Notes under the pieces: model-generated
The model's input: only the letters and a program-made list of their open reading frames with translations
What the model was told of the DNA's origin: nothing
The model's database searches: none
In this document: piece after piece, positions 7,280 to 15,991 of the stretch
How the letters are laid out: each line of letters begins with the position of its first letter
Position numbering within the stretch: position 1 is the stretch's first letter
Position numbers and translations under genes: made by a program
Assembly: GCF_022321485.1 (NCBI RefSeq)
Contig: NZ_JAKOGG010000002.1
Span: 453,986 to 517,985 of the forward strand
Length of the DNA: 64,000 nucleotides
Direction of reading: 5' to 3'
Source of the DNA: Shewanella electrica
GTDB taxonomy: Bacteria > Pseudomonadota > Gammaproteobacteria > Enterobacterales > Shewanellaceae

Positions 7280-9187
7280 ATGAAAAAAACAGCAGCATTA
7301 ACGCTGAGCGCGTTGGCTTTAATGGTCAGTGGACAGATTTGGGCTGATGATGGTGATATGGAACGTATTGTCGTTACCGCCAGTGCCAAGGATCAGCAAT
7401 TGAGTACTGCGCCAGCATCGATTTCGGTGATTGATGCCGATGAAATCAAGTTAATGCCGGTCAAGGATTTAGGCGATGTGCTGCGTTCAAGTGTTGGGGT
7501 GAGCGTAACCACCGGCCCATCAGGTCGTAACGATATTTATGTACGTGGTATGGGCCGTGGCTATGTATTGATGCTGATTAACGGTAAACGCGTTTCTTCA
7601 TCAAATGGATTATGGCGGGGGAGTAGCGACTTTGATATTACCGCTATCCCTGTGGATGCGATCGCTCGGGTGGAGGTTGTGCGTGGACCGATGTCAGCGC
7701 TGTACGGCTCTGATGCGGTGGGTGGGGTGATTAACGTCATTACCAAAACCCCCAATGACGAGTGGGCACTGGCATTAGATACCGAATATAGTGCAAAAAC
7801 TGAAGGGGATGACGGTGATCGCACACGTACCAATCTCTTTGGCGCAGGTAAACTGACCGATACCTTAGGGGTGATGTTCACCGCCGAAACTGCCGAGCAG
7901 GACGCATGGAATGAAGCCTCTTTAACGCCAGACTATGTCACGATTGAGGAACGCAAAACCACTAAACTGTACACCTCATTTGATTGGCAGGTTGCCGATA
8001 ACCAAAGTTTAGAGCTTGATTACCGTTACGATAAGGACAAAACGCCGCTGTATAACTATTCCGCCACCGCACAGCGTGAGCAAAAAGTTGAGCGTAATAC
8101 CTTTAGCCTTACACACCGAGGTGAATGGCGCTGGGGTGGCACTGAATTGATGGCCTATCGCGAAAAATCTGACATTTATGATTACAACACGCAATATCGC
8201 TTACAGCCACCGTTAGGACGCGATATTCAGGAAACCAACTCTATTTATCGCGGTTCGGCATTTTTTAACGCCTTATATCAAGATTGGACTATTGGCGCAG
8301 AATACCGCAAGACTGAAGTCGATGATCCGGTGCAATATCCCATTGACGGCGGCGATAGCATTGAGCAAACGGCTGCTTTTATCCAAGATCAGTTTGATAT
8401 CAGCAGTCAATATAGTGTGACCCTCGGCGGTCGTTATGATGATAACCAAGTGTATGGTAGTCACTTTAGCCCGCGTGCATACTTGGTTTACGATGCGACT
8501 AACGGTTTGGTGATTAAAGGTGGGGTGGGAACGGCATTTCGTGCGCCATCACTGTTTGAATCGTCACCAACATTTGCTTCCGTGAGCTGCGGTGGTCGGT
8601 GTAATTTGACTGGTAATCCAGACTTAGACCCCGAAACCAGTGTCAACTATGAGTTATCCGCCATGTGGAGTGAGCGTATTTATGAACTCTCCGCTACGGT
8701 ATATCACAACAAAGTAAAAGACATGATTACCGTTGGTGCATGGGACCGCGTAAGCCCTACACGTACTTATTACAATGAAGATGAAGTAACCCTGCAAGGT
8801 GTCGAATTAACGGGCGGCGTGGATCTTTCTGACGATGTCAGCTTAAAAGCCAACTATACCTACTTGGACACCGAGACTGGTGCTGGCGATGAGCTCAATA
8901 ACCGTCCCCGTCATACGGCAAATCTGAAATTGGACTGGCACGTGACCGATGCGTTTATGTTGTATGCATCAGGCAACTATTATGGCACCTACTTAGATAG
9001 CAGCGAAATTCGTCGTAGCGGCTATTCGCAATTTGATGTTGGTGGAAGCTACCGCATTAATGATCACATCAAATTACGTGCAGGTATGACCAATTTTACC
9101 AATGAACAGCCAAATGAAGACGCTGACGACGTAGAAGTGATACTGCCCGGGCGTGCGGTGTTTGTGGGCTTAACGTTGAGCTTGTAA
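7280..9187 (+). CDS. TonB-dependent outer-membrane receptor (CirA/IrgA-like)
   Basis: The 635-residue protein has a signal peptide (about residues 1-22, ending QIWA) and a TonB box (ERIVVTAS near residue 29). The plug domain follows (to about 155; RVEVVRGPMSALYGSDAVGG then INVITK), then a 22-strand barrel ending in LSL. The region PDLDPETSVNYE is typical of the siderophore/colicin-receptor class. It imports an unknown ligand, probably a ferric catecholate siderophore or another iron complex, using TonB energy. There is no neighbouring siderophore gene or ABC importer. Regulation by Fur is expected for the family but the upstream match is poor. A GAGG ribosome site and an intrinsic terminator at 9206-9238 make it look like a single-gene unit. 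Confidence 0.9.
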   Translation: MKKTAALTLSALALMVSGQIWADDGDMERIVVTASAKDQQLSTAPASISVIDADEIKLMPVKDLGDVLRSSVGVSVTTGPSGRNDIYVRGMGRGYVLMLINGKRVSSSNGLWRGSSDFDITAIPVDAIARVEVVRGPMSALYGSDAVGGVINVITKTPNDEWALALDTEYSAKTEGDDGDRTRTNLFGAGKLTDTLGVMFTAETAEQDAWNEASLTPDYVTIEERKTTKLYTSFDWQVADNQSLELDYRYDKDKTPLYNYSATAQREQKVERNTFSLTHRGEWRWGGTELMAYREKSDIYDYNTQYRLQPPLGRDIQETNSIYRGSAFFNALYQDWTIGAEYRKTEVDDPVQYPIDGGDSIEQTAAFIQDQFDISSQYSVTLGGRYDDNQVYGSHFSPRAYLVYDATNGLVIKGGVGTAFRAPSLFESSPTFASVSCGGRCNLTGNPDLDPETSVNYELSAMWSERIYELSATVYHNKVKDMITVGAWDRVSPTRTYYNEDEVTLQGVELTGGVDLSDDVSLKANYTYLDTETGAGDELNNRPRHTANLKLDWHVTDAFMLYASGNYYGTYLDSSEIRRSGYSQFDVGGSYRINDHIKLRAGMTNFTNEQPNEDADDVEVILPGRAVFVGLTLSL

Positions 9188-9205
9188 CCGCAGATTCGTC
9201 AGAAC

Positions 9206-9238
9206 AAAGCCGTCAGGTTTATCCATGGCGGCTTTTTT
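9206..9238 (+). terminator. Intrinsic terminator of the TonB receptor gene
   Basis: The stem AAAGCCG (9206-9212) pairs with CGGCTTT (9229-9235) and runs into a T-run on the plus strand, 18 bp after the receptor stop codon. Confidence 0.75.
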
Positions 9239-9289
9239 GATGGTGGGCTAATTTTACTGTTGCGGAGTAGTTCGGTGGTTGTATGTTGT

Positions 9290-9350
9290 CGCAACTCGCA
9301 ACTCGCAACTCGCAACTCGCAACTCGCAACTCGCAACTCGCAACTCGCAA
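9290..9350. repeat. Tandem heptanucleotide repeat, 8.7 copies of CGCAACT
   Basis: Eight perfect copies of CGCAACT cover 9290-9345 and a partial copy (CGCAA) ends at 9350. The array is intergenic, between the receptor terminator and the DUF4168 gene terminator. It lies immediately downstream of the latter in its transcription direction. A 7-bp unit would change reading frame on copy-number change, but I see no convincing gene crossing it. Confidence 0.95.
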
Positions 9351-9356
9351 AAGAGC

Positions 9357-9380
9357 GTGGCGTGCCCATAGACACGCCAC
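9357..9380 (-). terminator. Terminator of the DUF4168 gene
   Basis: GTGGCGTG (9357-9364) pairs with CACGCCAC (9373-9380). On the minus strand the stem is followed by GCTCTTTTG, just after the DUF4168 stop codon. Confidence 0.65.
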
Positions 9381-9388
9381 TTAAGCAA

Positions 9389-9769
9389 CTAGCCGTTACC
9401 CATCTCTTTTAAACGTGCAGCTAGTTTGGTGTCGCTCTGCACCGCACGAGCAATCAGGTTGTAGTCTTCAACCGACAGACCGCTGTCTTTGACGGCGCTC
9501 ACCATGTCTTCGTTGGCTTGCTGCTGGATCTCTTGCGCCTCGTTTTGATCTTCAACTTTTTCAAGTTTAGCCATTGCATCCACGCGGATCTCATTCACCG
9601 TTTCCTGTGCGCCAGCAAACTGTTCTAACTGTTCGTCGCTGACATTAACCGGTTGAGCTTGCTGTGTTGCCGCAGCGGGTGCTTGTTGCTGTTGTGCAGC
9701 AAGTACGGAGGCAACGGGTACGGTGGCTAACATTGCAGACATCAGAGCGGTAATGGTTAGTTTACGCAT
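9389..9769 (-). CDS. Exported DUF4168 protein
   Basis: I use the ATG at 9769, which gives a 126-residue protein with a proper signal peptide (MRKLTITALMSAML, then cleavage near VLAA-Q) and a GGAAGGAAG ribosome site. A longer in-frame start at 9847 would bury the signal peptide. After a Gln/Ala-rich linker the mature part carries the DUF4168 pattern: VSDEQLEQFAGAQETVNEI and, near the end, YNLIARAVQSD. DUF4168 proteins are small periplasmic helical proteins of unknown function. A good sigma-54 promoter match lies about 31 nt upstream of the start. The adjacent divergent genes encode a sensor kinase and a sigma-54 activator, so this gene is the obvious candidate target. Confidence 0.8.
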   Translation of the reverse strand: MRKLTITALMSAMLATVPVASVLAAQQQQAPAAATQQAQPVNVSDEQLEQFAGAQETVNEIRVDAMAKLEKVEDQNEAQEIQQQANEDMVSAVKDSGLSVEDYNLIARAVQSDTKLAARLKEMGNG

Positions 9770-9810
9770 AATGAGACTTCCTTCCGTTTTGTTAAAATCG
9801 CTATCACTAT

Positions 9811-9827
9811 TGCGAGAAGCCTGCCAA
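9811..9827 (-). promoter_or_regulatory. Candidate sigma-54 (RpoN) promoter
   Basis: The minus strand reads TTGGCAGGCTTCTCGCA. Against the consensus YTGGCACGrNNNTTGCW it keeps the GG at -24 and the GC at -12 with correct spacing; the visible mismatches are the seventh base, the purine position and one T at -14. Predicted transcription starts about 9800, leaving a leader of roughly 30 nt before the DUF4168 ATG at 9769. Confidence 0.6.
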
Positions 9828-10069
9828 CTTGTAAATTTTGTTTTCATCTCACTGTATTTATTAACTTAATTACTATTTTGTTCGGCTGGTTTTAGCACGG
9901 CCTTTGAGCACGAGTGTCTACTTATGATACGGTGAAAAACGGTGGTAGTGACAAATGTATACACCTTGAGTAACTGCTGAAACGTCAACATATCGCTGAG
10001 GCGTAGAGGCACATCATCACTATGTCGTTCGCTAAATAAAGCGAGTATCACGGGTGACAAGGAGCTATT

Positions 10070-11524
10070 GTGACGAAAAAATACCGCATGACATTAGCAA
10101 TGCGCATACTGCTATTGGTGTTTATCCCGCTGTGGGCGTTATCTGGCGCCTCCATCGGTATTGGCACCCACTACATGGCGGAGCAGCAGACGCGTAAGCT
10201 TAAAGACGACATCAAGCTGATCGCACGAGCCATTAGAGTACCGATTGGTGAAGCTATCAACCAAGGCGATTTAGCGACGGTACAACGCACCTTGGATGCG
10301 GTGTTTTCGTTGGGGCAGGTTTATGGCGCCTCGGTGTATAACGGCGAGGGGCAGCGTATTGCGGCGGCGGGAATTGCCCGCCAAGAAGACACCGCAGACA
10401 ATCCGCTGGCACAGCAGATGGTGCGCGTTGGACAAGACGGCGATGCCTATCAACATCAAGCTGGCCGCCGTGTGTTTTCCCACTTTGTGCCAGTGACGGA
10501 TGAAACTGGCAAGATCTCCAGCATGGTTGAAGTGACGCGTCGCGCCAGTGATTTTTCTAGCACGATGGACCGTATTGCCTATTGGGCCTGGGGCAGTTGG
10601 GGCATAGTGGGGTTGTTAACGTTCGGCATTGTATTGCTGGGCTATCGTCAGGCGGTTGGGCGTCAGGTGGCTAATTTAACTGCGGTGATGGCCGATGTCG
10701 GCCGTGGTCAACTCAGTGTGCGTGCGCCGCAATCGAGCGCTACTGAGTTGGGTACTATTGCTAAAGCATTTAACCAGATGTTGGACGATATGGCACGGGC
10801 GCAAGCATCCATTGCTGCGCACCAAGCACAAGAGATCAAGCTCAATCAACAGCTCGAACGACAGGAGCGGATGGCGGCGCTTGGGCGGTTAGTTAGCGGT
10901 ATCGCCCATGAACTCGGCGCACCGCTCAATGTGATTGATGGGCGCGCTCGTAGGCTAACTCGCAACAATGATGACCCACTAGCCTTGCGCGAACTGGATG
11001 CAATTCGCGGTCAAGTGCAGCGCTTGACGCGTATTGTGCATCAGTTGTTGGATTTCTCTCGCAGTGGTGCGCAGCGCGAAACCCTGCAACTGCTGGAAAT
11101 GGTGCAAGCCGCGGTGGATTCAGTCAAACATGAACTAGCGCCGCAGCCGCCACAGATCACGCTGGATATTGCCGACAACGCTGTGGTGACGGTCGATCCC
11201 GCGCGCTTTGAACTGGTGCTAGTCAATCTGCTACGTAATGCGTGTCAGGCGGCGGAATCGCACGTTGGCGTGGTCTACCAAACACAGCCTGATGGTTGGA
11301 GTCTGTCGATCTGGGATGATGGCGCAGGCATTGCCGCCGATATTGAACCACAACAACTACTAGAACCCTTTTTTACCACCAAACCCAAAGGGCAGGGCAC
11401 AGGCTTAGGGCTGGCGATTGTGCATAACATTGTCAGCGATCATCACGGCGAACTGCGGTTAAGCCGCGCCGATGCGGGTGGTCTACAAGTGTCGCTGCGT
11501 TTTCCTGAGGAGATAACATCATGA
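10070..11524 (+). CDS. Membrane sensor histidine kinase of an NtrC-type two-component system
   Basis: The 484-residue kinase begins at GTG 10070, with AAGGAG 5 nt upstream. Transmembrane helices near residues 10-32 and 172-192 enclose a periplasmic sensor domain. A HAMP segment follows (about 193-245), then the dimerisation helix with the phospho-acceptor H280 (GIAHELGAPLN), and the ATPase domain: N box NLLRNACQAA, G1 DDGAGI, G2 GTGLGLAI. It should autophosphorylate and hand phosphate to the regulator whose ATG overlaps its stop by four bases. The periplasmic ligand is unknown. The kinase pair is divergent from the DUF4168 gene, a periplasmic protein that could be a signal component or an output. 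Confidence 0.9.
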   Translation: MTKKYRMTLAMRILLLVFIPLWALSGASIGIGTHYMAEQQTRKLKDDIKLIARAIRVPIGEAINQGDLATVQRTLDAVFSLGQVYGASVYNGEGQRIAAAGIARQEDTADNPLAQQMVRVGQDGDAYQHQAGRRVFSHFVPVTDETGKISSMVEVTRRASDFSSTMDRIAYWAWGSWGIVGLLTFGIVLLGYRQAVGRQVANLTAVMADVGRGQLSVRAPQSSATELGTIAKAFNQMLDDMARAQASIAAHQAQEIKLNQQLERQERMAALGRLVSGIAHELGAPLNVIDGRARRLTRNNDDPLALRELDAIRGQVQRLTRIVHQLLDFSRSGAQRETLQLLEMVQAAVDSVKHELAPQPPQITLDIADNAVVTVDPARFELVLVNLLRNACQAAESHVGVVYQTQPDGWSLSIWDDGAGIAADIEPQQLLEPFFTTKPKGQGTGLGLAIVHNIVSDHHGELRLSRADAGGLQVSLRFPEEITS

Positions 11525-12858
11525 ATATTTTATTGGTCGAGGATGATGCGGCGTTAGCCGAATTACTCTGTGAAGAGCTGGAGGCGGAAGGCTATCAAGT
11601 GCAGGCGGTTGACTCGGTGGAAGCTGCCGAACCCTTACTCGAAACACATAATATCGATTTAGTGATCTCCGATCTGCGCCTGCCTGGTCGTAATGGCATC
11701 ACGCTGTTGCCAGTGGTGAAAGCAATGAACAATGCGCCTGCGATGTTATTGATCACTGCCTTTGGCTCAGTCGACCAAGCAGTACAAGCATTAAAAGCGG
11801 GCGCTGATGACTTTCTCACCAAACCGTTTGATATGGACCATTGTTTATTGACTGTGCGGCGCTTGTTGGAGCATCGGCAGCTAAAAGCCAGCGTTGGCGG
11901 TCGCCGCTTTCACGGTATGCTCGGCGAAAGTGCCGCGATGCAGAGTTTGTTTAAAAGTATTGAGCAGGTGGCGCGTGCTGATGGGCCCGTCTTGGTGTTG
12001 GGCGAAAGTGGCACTGGTAAAGAGTTAGTTGCTAAAGCGATTCATCAACAAAGTGAGCGCAAACTGGGACCATTTTTGGCGGTCAATTGCGCTGGTATCC
12101 CCAGTGAACTGCTAGAAAGTGAATTTTTTGGTCACGCAGCCGGTGCATACACCGGCGCTGGCAAATCCCGCCAAGGGCTTTTGCGAGAAGCCGAGGGCGG
12201 TACGCTGCTGCTGGATGAAATTGGCGAAATGCCATTGGCACTGCAAGCTAAGTTATTGCGGGTATTGCAAGAAGGCACCGTGCGACCTGTCGGCAGCGAT
12301 AAAGAGGTGCGAGTGGACGTGCGCATTATTGCTGCGACACACCGCGACCCAGAAGCGATGGTGGCAGAAAATGACTTCCGCGAAGATCTATTCTTTCGGC
12401 TAGAAACCTTTACCTTGCAAGTGCCGCCTTTGCGCCAACGCGGTGATGATATCGCGCTACTCACGCGCTACTTTTTAACCCAACAACAGCAAAGTGGCAA
12501 AACGCAAGCACGGCAATTGAGTCAGGCCGCGTGGCAAATTTTGCTCAATTACCACTTTCCCGGCAACGTGCGCGAATTGCAAAATGCGATGGAGCGAGCG
12601 GCAGTATTTTGTGAGGGCGAAGAGATTAAGCCGGAGCATCTGCCACAGCGTTTGCGCCAATCACAAGATTCTGCGGTACAAAGCGTGTTTGAGGGACTAT
12701 CGTCGGAAGCTCTGCCGCCGTTGGTGTCACTGCAACAAGACTATGTGCATTACGTGCTAGAAAAAACGCAGGGCAACAAAGCCCATGCCGCCCAAATTCT
12801 CGGGGTCACTCGCCGCACGTTATACCGTTGGCTCGAAGAGGCACAGAACGAGGGTTAA
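11521..12858 (+). CDS. Sigma-54-dependent response regulator (NtrC family)
   Basis: This 445-residue protein has three domains. The receiver domain (1-120) carries acidic residues E7-D8-D9, phospho-acceptor D51 and K101. The AAA+ activator domain (about 133-360) has Walker A GESGTGKE, the sigma-54-contact loop in the form GAYTGA rather than GAFTGA, and DEIGEMP as Walker B. A Fis-type helix-turn-helix lies at the C-terminus (NKAHAAQILGVTRRTLYRWL). It should activate RpoN promoters when phosphorylated by the kinase encoded immediately upstream. The likely nearby target is the DUF4168 gene. The Tyr in the contact loop is a known conservative variant that should still work. Confidence 0.92.
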   Translation: MNILLVEDDAALAELLCEELEAEGYQVQAVDSVEAAEPLLETHNIDLVISDLRLPGRNGITLLPVVKAMNNAPAMLLITAFGSVDQAVQALKAGADDFLTKPFDMDHCLLTVRRLLEHRQLKASVGGRRFHGMLGESAAMQSLFKSIEQVARADGPVLVLGESGTGKELVAKAIHQQSERKLGPFLAVNCAGIPSELLESEFFGHAAGAYTGAGKSRQGLLREAEGGTLLLDEIGEMPLALQAKLLRVLQEGTVRPVGSDKEVRVDVRIIAATHRDPEAMVAENDFREDLFFRLETFTLQVPPLRQRGDDIALLTRYFLTQQQQSGKTQARQLSQAAWQILLNYHFPGNVRELQNAMERAAVFCEGEEIKPEHLPQRLRQSQDSAVQSVFEGLSSEALPPLVSLQQDYVHYVLEKTQGNKAHAAQILGVTRRTLYRWLEEAQNEG

Positions 12859-12989
12859 TTGACGTATCGCAAGAATAATCGGCTGACAAGGTAAATAGGG
12901 ATGTGTGTTGATTGGTACAGGAAGACTAGCCAACAGATAGGCTTTTTGAGGGAAGGTGTGAATGATCAGTCCACCTTCCCTAGAAGATA

Positions 12990-13535
12990 TTAGAATTGGT
13001 AGCCGACAGCTATGCCACCAGTGACACCATTTTTATCAAAATTGGCATCTTCAATACGGCCATAACCAAACTCTAGACGCACGCGCAAACCGCGCTCGCT
13101 AAGACCATGACGGTTATAGCTGTAACTTAGCCCCACGCCATTGACGGTCCGATTGTTATAAATCGTTTCTAGGACCTCAACGGCTAGAGTACATCCGAGT
13201 TCATCAAATGCATCACCTATATTTTCTTGTTCACCATTCTGAGATTCATTATTGCAGCGTACTACATGGCTGCGCCTTACCCCTAAAGCGCCTCCAAAAA
13301 TACCAAGTGCATGGCGATTATTGTCACTAACGGCTTGTTCAAAACCGGCAGAAAACCCATCATCTAAGCCGAGCTTATAATTAGCAAACCAACGTTGTTC
13401 AGCATTGGGTGAGTAGGAGATTTCAGGTATGACAAAATAGGGGATACCACCGGTAACAGTATAGTGCGTTCCTTCCGCTAGCACTGGCGCAGAACTAAAA
13501 CATAACAGTGCTGTGGCTAGTAATACTTTTTTCAT
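12990..13535 (-). CDS. Small outer-membrane beta-barrel-like protein
   Basis: The 181-residue protein has a signal peptide (MKKVLLATALLCFSSAPVLA), then alternating hydrophobic/aromatic strands (GFSAGFEQAV, HALGIFGGALGV, NGVGLSYSYNRHG, LRVRLEFGYG). It ends in AVGYQF, with the terminal Phe that the BAM machinery recognises. This fits an 8-stranded barrel of the OmpA/OmpW size class, family unassigned. Two cysteines (near 93 and 115) may form a disulfide. It lies convergent to the response-regulator gene. Function is unknown. Confidence 0.7.
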   Translation of the reverse strand: MKKVLLATALLCFSSAPVLAEGTHYTVTGGIPYFVIPEISYSPNAEQRWFANYKLGLDDGFSAGFEQAVSDNNRHALGIFGGALGVRRSHVVRCNNESQNGEQENIGDAFDELGCTLAVEVLETIYNNRTVNGVGLSYSYNRHGLSERGLRVRLEFGYGRIEDANFDKNGVTGGIAVGYQF

Positions 13536-14000
13536 TCAATTTCCTTATACAATTACACATCATCCAAATTGACGATGAATCATTTTGGAGAAAATATAAC
13601 CCGCTTAAAGTATTAAGGTTGTTTTAATATTGTAACTATTTGTTGATTTAAGTTTTAATGTATAGCTAGAGACATAGTTGATGTGTTTTTAGGCAAGCAT
13701 TGGTAGCGCTGTGGAATGACATTTTACTGAAATGGTGCCGCTATTTGGACCAAAACAATCTTATTGAAGCATCGTAGCTTTTGCGAGTGATGGGATTAGG
13801 ACCGAAACGCCGATTACGATACAGCATTAATCGCTGAGAGTGAGCGGACGTCTGTGCTTATCGCTTCTTGTGCCAATATCGCCTTTTCAGGCGCCCTAAG
13901 TGTTGCGGTAGCAGTCAGGCCATAACTATCGATTTTATGGTGCAGTAAACATCGTGATAGCTATGGCCGAGGCGCTAGTTAGCCAAATGTCGTTCCACGA
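13536..14000. other. Intergenic region with a long imperfect hairpin at 13918-13968
   Basis: These 465 bp contain no supported gene. An inverted repeat (13918-13930 with 13956-13968, 12 of 13 bp paired) surrounds a 25-nt loop. Just left of it a stop-free frame can be read (about 13788-13925, plus strand) without a ribosome site or recognisable family; it may be decayed coding sequence. Confidence 0.4.
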
Positions 14001-15032
14001 TTACAGCGGTTGATTTACTTGAATGACGACTTTGCCGAAGTTCTTACCTTCCAACAGGTTGATCAGTTGTTGCGGCGCATTTTCTAAGCCTTGTTCCAAC
14101 TGTTCACGGTATTGGATTTTGCCTTCGCTCAACCATTGCTGCATATCTTTGGCAAAAGCGGGGTAACGGTGTTGGTTACCATCGAAGATAATAAACCCTT
14201 GAACTTTGATGCGTTTCACCAGCAGTTGTACCATCAGACTGCCCATACGGTCAGGACCTGCTGGTAACTCTGTGGCGTTGTATTGTGATACCAAACCGCA
14301 TAGCGGAATGCGGGCATGGTCGTTCAGCAACGGCATAACGGCATCAAATACTTTGCCGCCGACGTTTTCAAAATAGACGTCGATGCCATCGTTACAGGCT
14401 GCGGCGAGTTGCTCGGCAAAATCTGGCGCTTTATGGTCGATACAGGCATCAAAACCGAGCACTTCCACCGCGTGACGACATTTCTCGGCACCGCCCGCGA
14501 TACCAATGGCGCGGCAGCCCTTGATTTTAGCAATCTGGCCTACAGTAGCGCCTACAGGGCCGGTCGCGGCAGCTACCACCACCGTTTCACCGGCTTTTGG
14601 TGCACCGATATCCAGTAGACCAACATAGGCGGTAAAGCCTGGCATACCAAGAATGCCCAATGCATAAGATGGCAGCGTTGGCTGTTTACCGAGTTTCACC
14701 AAGTCTTGACCATCAGTAACGGCATATTGCTGCCAACCTGCTTGGTAGCTCAATACCCATTCGCCAACCTCATAATCTGGATGGTTGGATACTTCCACTT
14801 GGCACACAGCACCACCGACCATAACATCATCAATGGCAACAGGATCTGCGTAAGATTTTGAATCGCTCATACGACCACGCATGTATGGGTCAAGCGACAA
14901 ATAGATATTGCGCAGCAACACTTGCCCCTCGGCGGCCACAGGCTTTGCCACATTTTCTAAACGAAAGTTAGCGGCGGTCGGTGCACCTACTGGACGTGAA
15001 GCCAGTACGATGCGTTGGTTGGTATCAGTCAT
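14001..15032 (-). CDS. curA: NADPH-dependent reductase of the CurA / prostaglandin-reductase type
   Basis: The 343-residue protein closely follows E. coli CurA (YncB) as I remember it: NIYLSLDPYMRGRMSD, LGMPGFTAYVGLLDIG, VVAAATGPVGATVGQIAKIKG (the NADPH-binding glycine turn) and the C-terminal NFGKVVIQV. It is a zinc-independent medium-chain dehydrogenase that reduces alpha,beta-unsaturated carbonyls, in E. coli including curcumin. I place the start at ATG 15032, with AAGGA upstream; an upstream in-frame start at 15074 would run through the operator. A palindrome identical to the one before nemR lies 24 nt upstream, so control by NemR is likely. The role fits electrophile detoxification. Confidence 0.88.
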   Translation of the reverse strand: MTDTNQRIVLASRPVGAPTAANFRLENVAKPVAAEGQVLLRNIYLSLDPYMRGRMSDSKSYADPVAIDDVMVGGAVCQVEVSNHPDYEVGEWVLSYQAGWQQYAVTDGQDLVKLGKQPTLPSYALGILGMPGFTAYVGLLDIGAPKAGETVVVAAATGPVGATVGQIAKIKGCRAIGIAGGAEKCRHAVEVLGFDACIDHKAPDFAEQLAAACNDGIDVYFENVGGKVFDAVMPLLNDHARIPLCGLVSQYNATELPAGPDRMGSLMVQLLVKRIKVQGFIIFDGNQHRYPAFAKDMQQWLSEGKIQYREQLEQGLENAPQQLINLLEGKNFGKVVIQVNQPL

Positions 15033-15055
15033 ATTAAATGTCCTTAGTGAATTAT

Positions 15056-15070
15056 TAGACCGGTCGTCTA
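15056..15070. promoter_or_regulatory. NemR-type operator upstream of curA
   Basis: TAGAC-CGGTC-GTCTA is a perfect 5-bp inverted repeat around a 5-bp centre. The 18 bp from 15054 to 15071 are identical to 15990-16007 upstream of nemR. From memory, the E. coli NemR box has similar TAGAC/GTCTA arms. Confidence 0.75.
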
Positions 15071-15373
15071 GCAAGGGTTATGTAAAAAGCCCACTTGTTA
15101 CTCTCGATGAGTGTTCGTCACGCTGCGTAGCTAACGTGGGGAACCCAATATATAGCTCACAGCCAAATACTGCGACTTACTCATTTTGTTGAGTGCGTGA
15201 CCTTGTAACTCTGCTACTGCGGTTTGCATCTGCCTGCAATAAAAACAGCACTGTACGCAAATACATCATGGTCACCCTGTAGCCAAGGGGCTGTTTGCAC
15301 TTTCCTCGTTTTACAAAAGCTTAATTTAATAAGCGCGAATAAATCTGGTTATAGCGTCAAACCAACCTAGCCG

Positions 15374-15970
15374 TTAATGCGGCAATTGGCGGCCAAGTAG
15401 TTGAGCCGTGGCTTGTAACGCGTGTTGTAAGCTACTGTCATTTAACCTAATTTTTACTAGCAGGCTGGCTCCAAGCCACAGGTTGTACAGCACTTCGGCA
15501 CAATAGCGTGCATCGTCAATCGGATAGGTGCCATTGGCTTTGCCTTGCTCAAGCATTGAGGTGAGGGCGCTGATAATCTGCTCTGTGCCGATCAAAAATG
15601 CTTGGCGCATGGCTTCAGATAGGTCGGATACTTCACCCGCCAGTTTGACAACTAAACAACGGCCGTTTTGGCATTGTGCATTGTTGTGTTCATGCCACTT
15701 TTGCCAGTATTGCAGCAGTTTTTCATAGTCACCGATGCTCGGCTGCTCAAATATTTGCCGTAGCGCCGCAAGGTGCCGAGCAAAATACTGCTCTACCAAT
15801 ACCACGCCAAATTGTTCTTTTGAGGCAAAGTAGTGATAGAACGAGCCTTTCGGCACGTCGGCACTCTTTAATAGTTCAGACAAACCCATACCAGTGAAGC
15901 CTTTGGTGACAACCAATTGATGGCCCACATCGAGAATATGCTGTTTTGTGTCATGTGTTTTACTGTTCAT
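15374..15970 (-). CDS. nemR: TetR-family electrophile/redox-sensing repressor NemR
   Basis: The 198-residue protein has a TetR N-terminal helix-turn-helix (FTGMGLSELLKSADVPKGSF-type segment, residues 25-48) and a ligand-sensing C-terminal domain. It aligns well with E. coli NemR. The redox-active Cys106 corresponds to C105 here (NGRCLVVKL), and the partner Lys175 to K173 (GASLLVKI). There is an additional C100. In E. coli NemR releases DNA after hypochlorite, methylglyoxal or quinone attack. An operator lies 22 nt before its start (autoregulation) and an identical one before curA. The E. coli partner genes nemA and gloA are not beside it here. Confidence 0.88.
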   Translation of the reverse strand: MNSKTHDTKQHILDVGHQLVVTKGFTGMGLSELLKSADVPKGSFYHYFASKEQFGVVLVEQYFARHLAALRQIFEQPSIGDYEKLLQYWQKWHEHNNAQCQNGRCLVVKLAGEVSDLSEAMRQAFLIGTEQIISALTSMLEQGKANGTYPIDDARYCAEVLYNLWLGASLLVKIRLNDSSLQHALQATAQLLGRQLPH

Positions 15971-15991
15971 GGCGGTGAGACTAACAGTGAT

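Noticed and set aside
9283-9381. A short frame reading through the heptamer repeat (ATG 9283)
   Set aside because: No ribosome site, and its sequence is just the repeat translated in rotating frames; it also overlaps the DUF4168 terminator.
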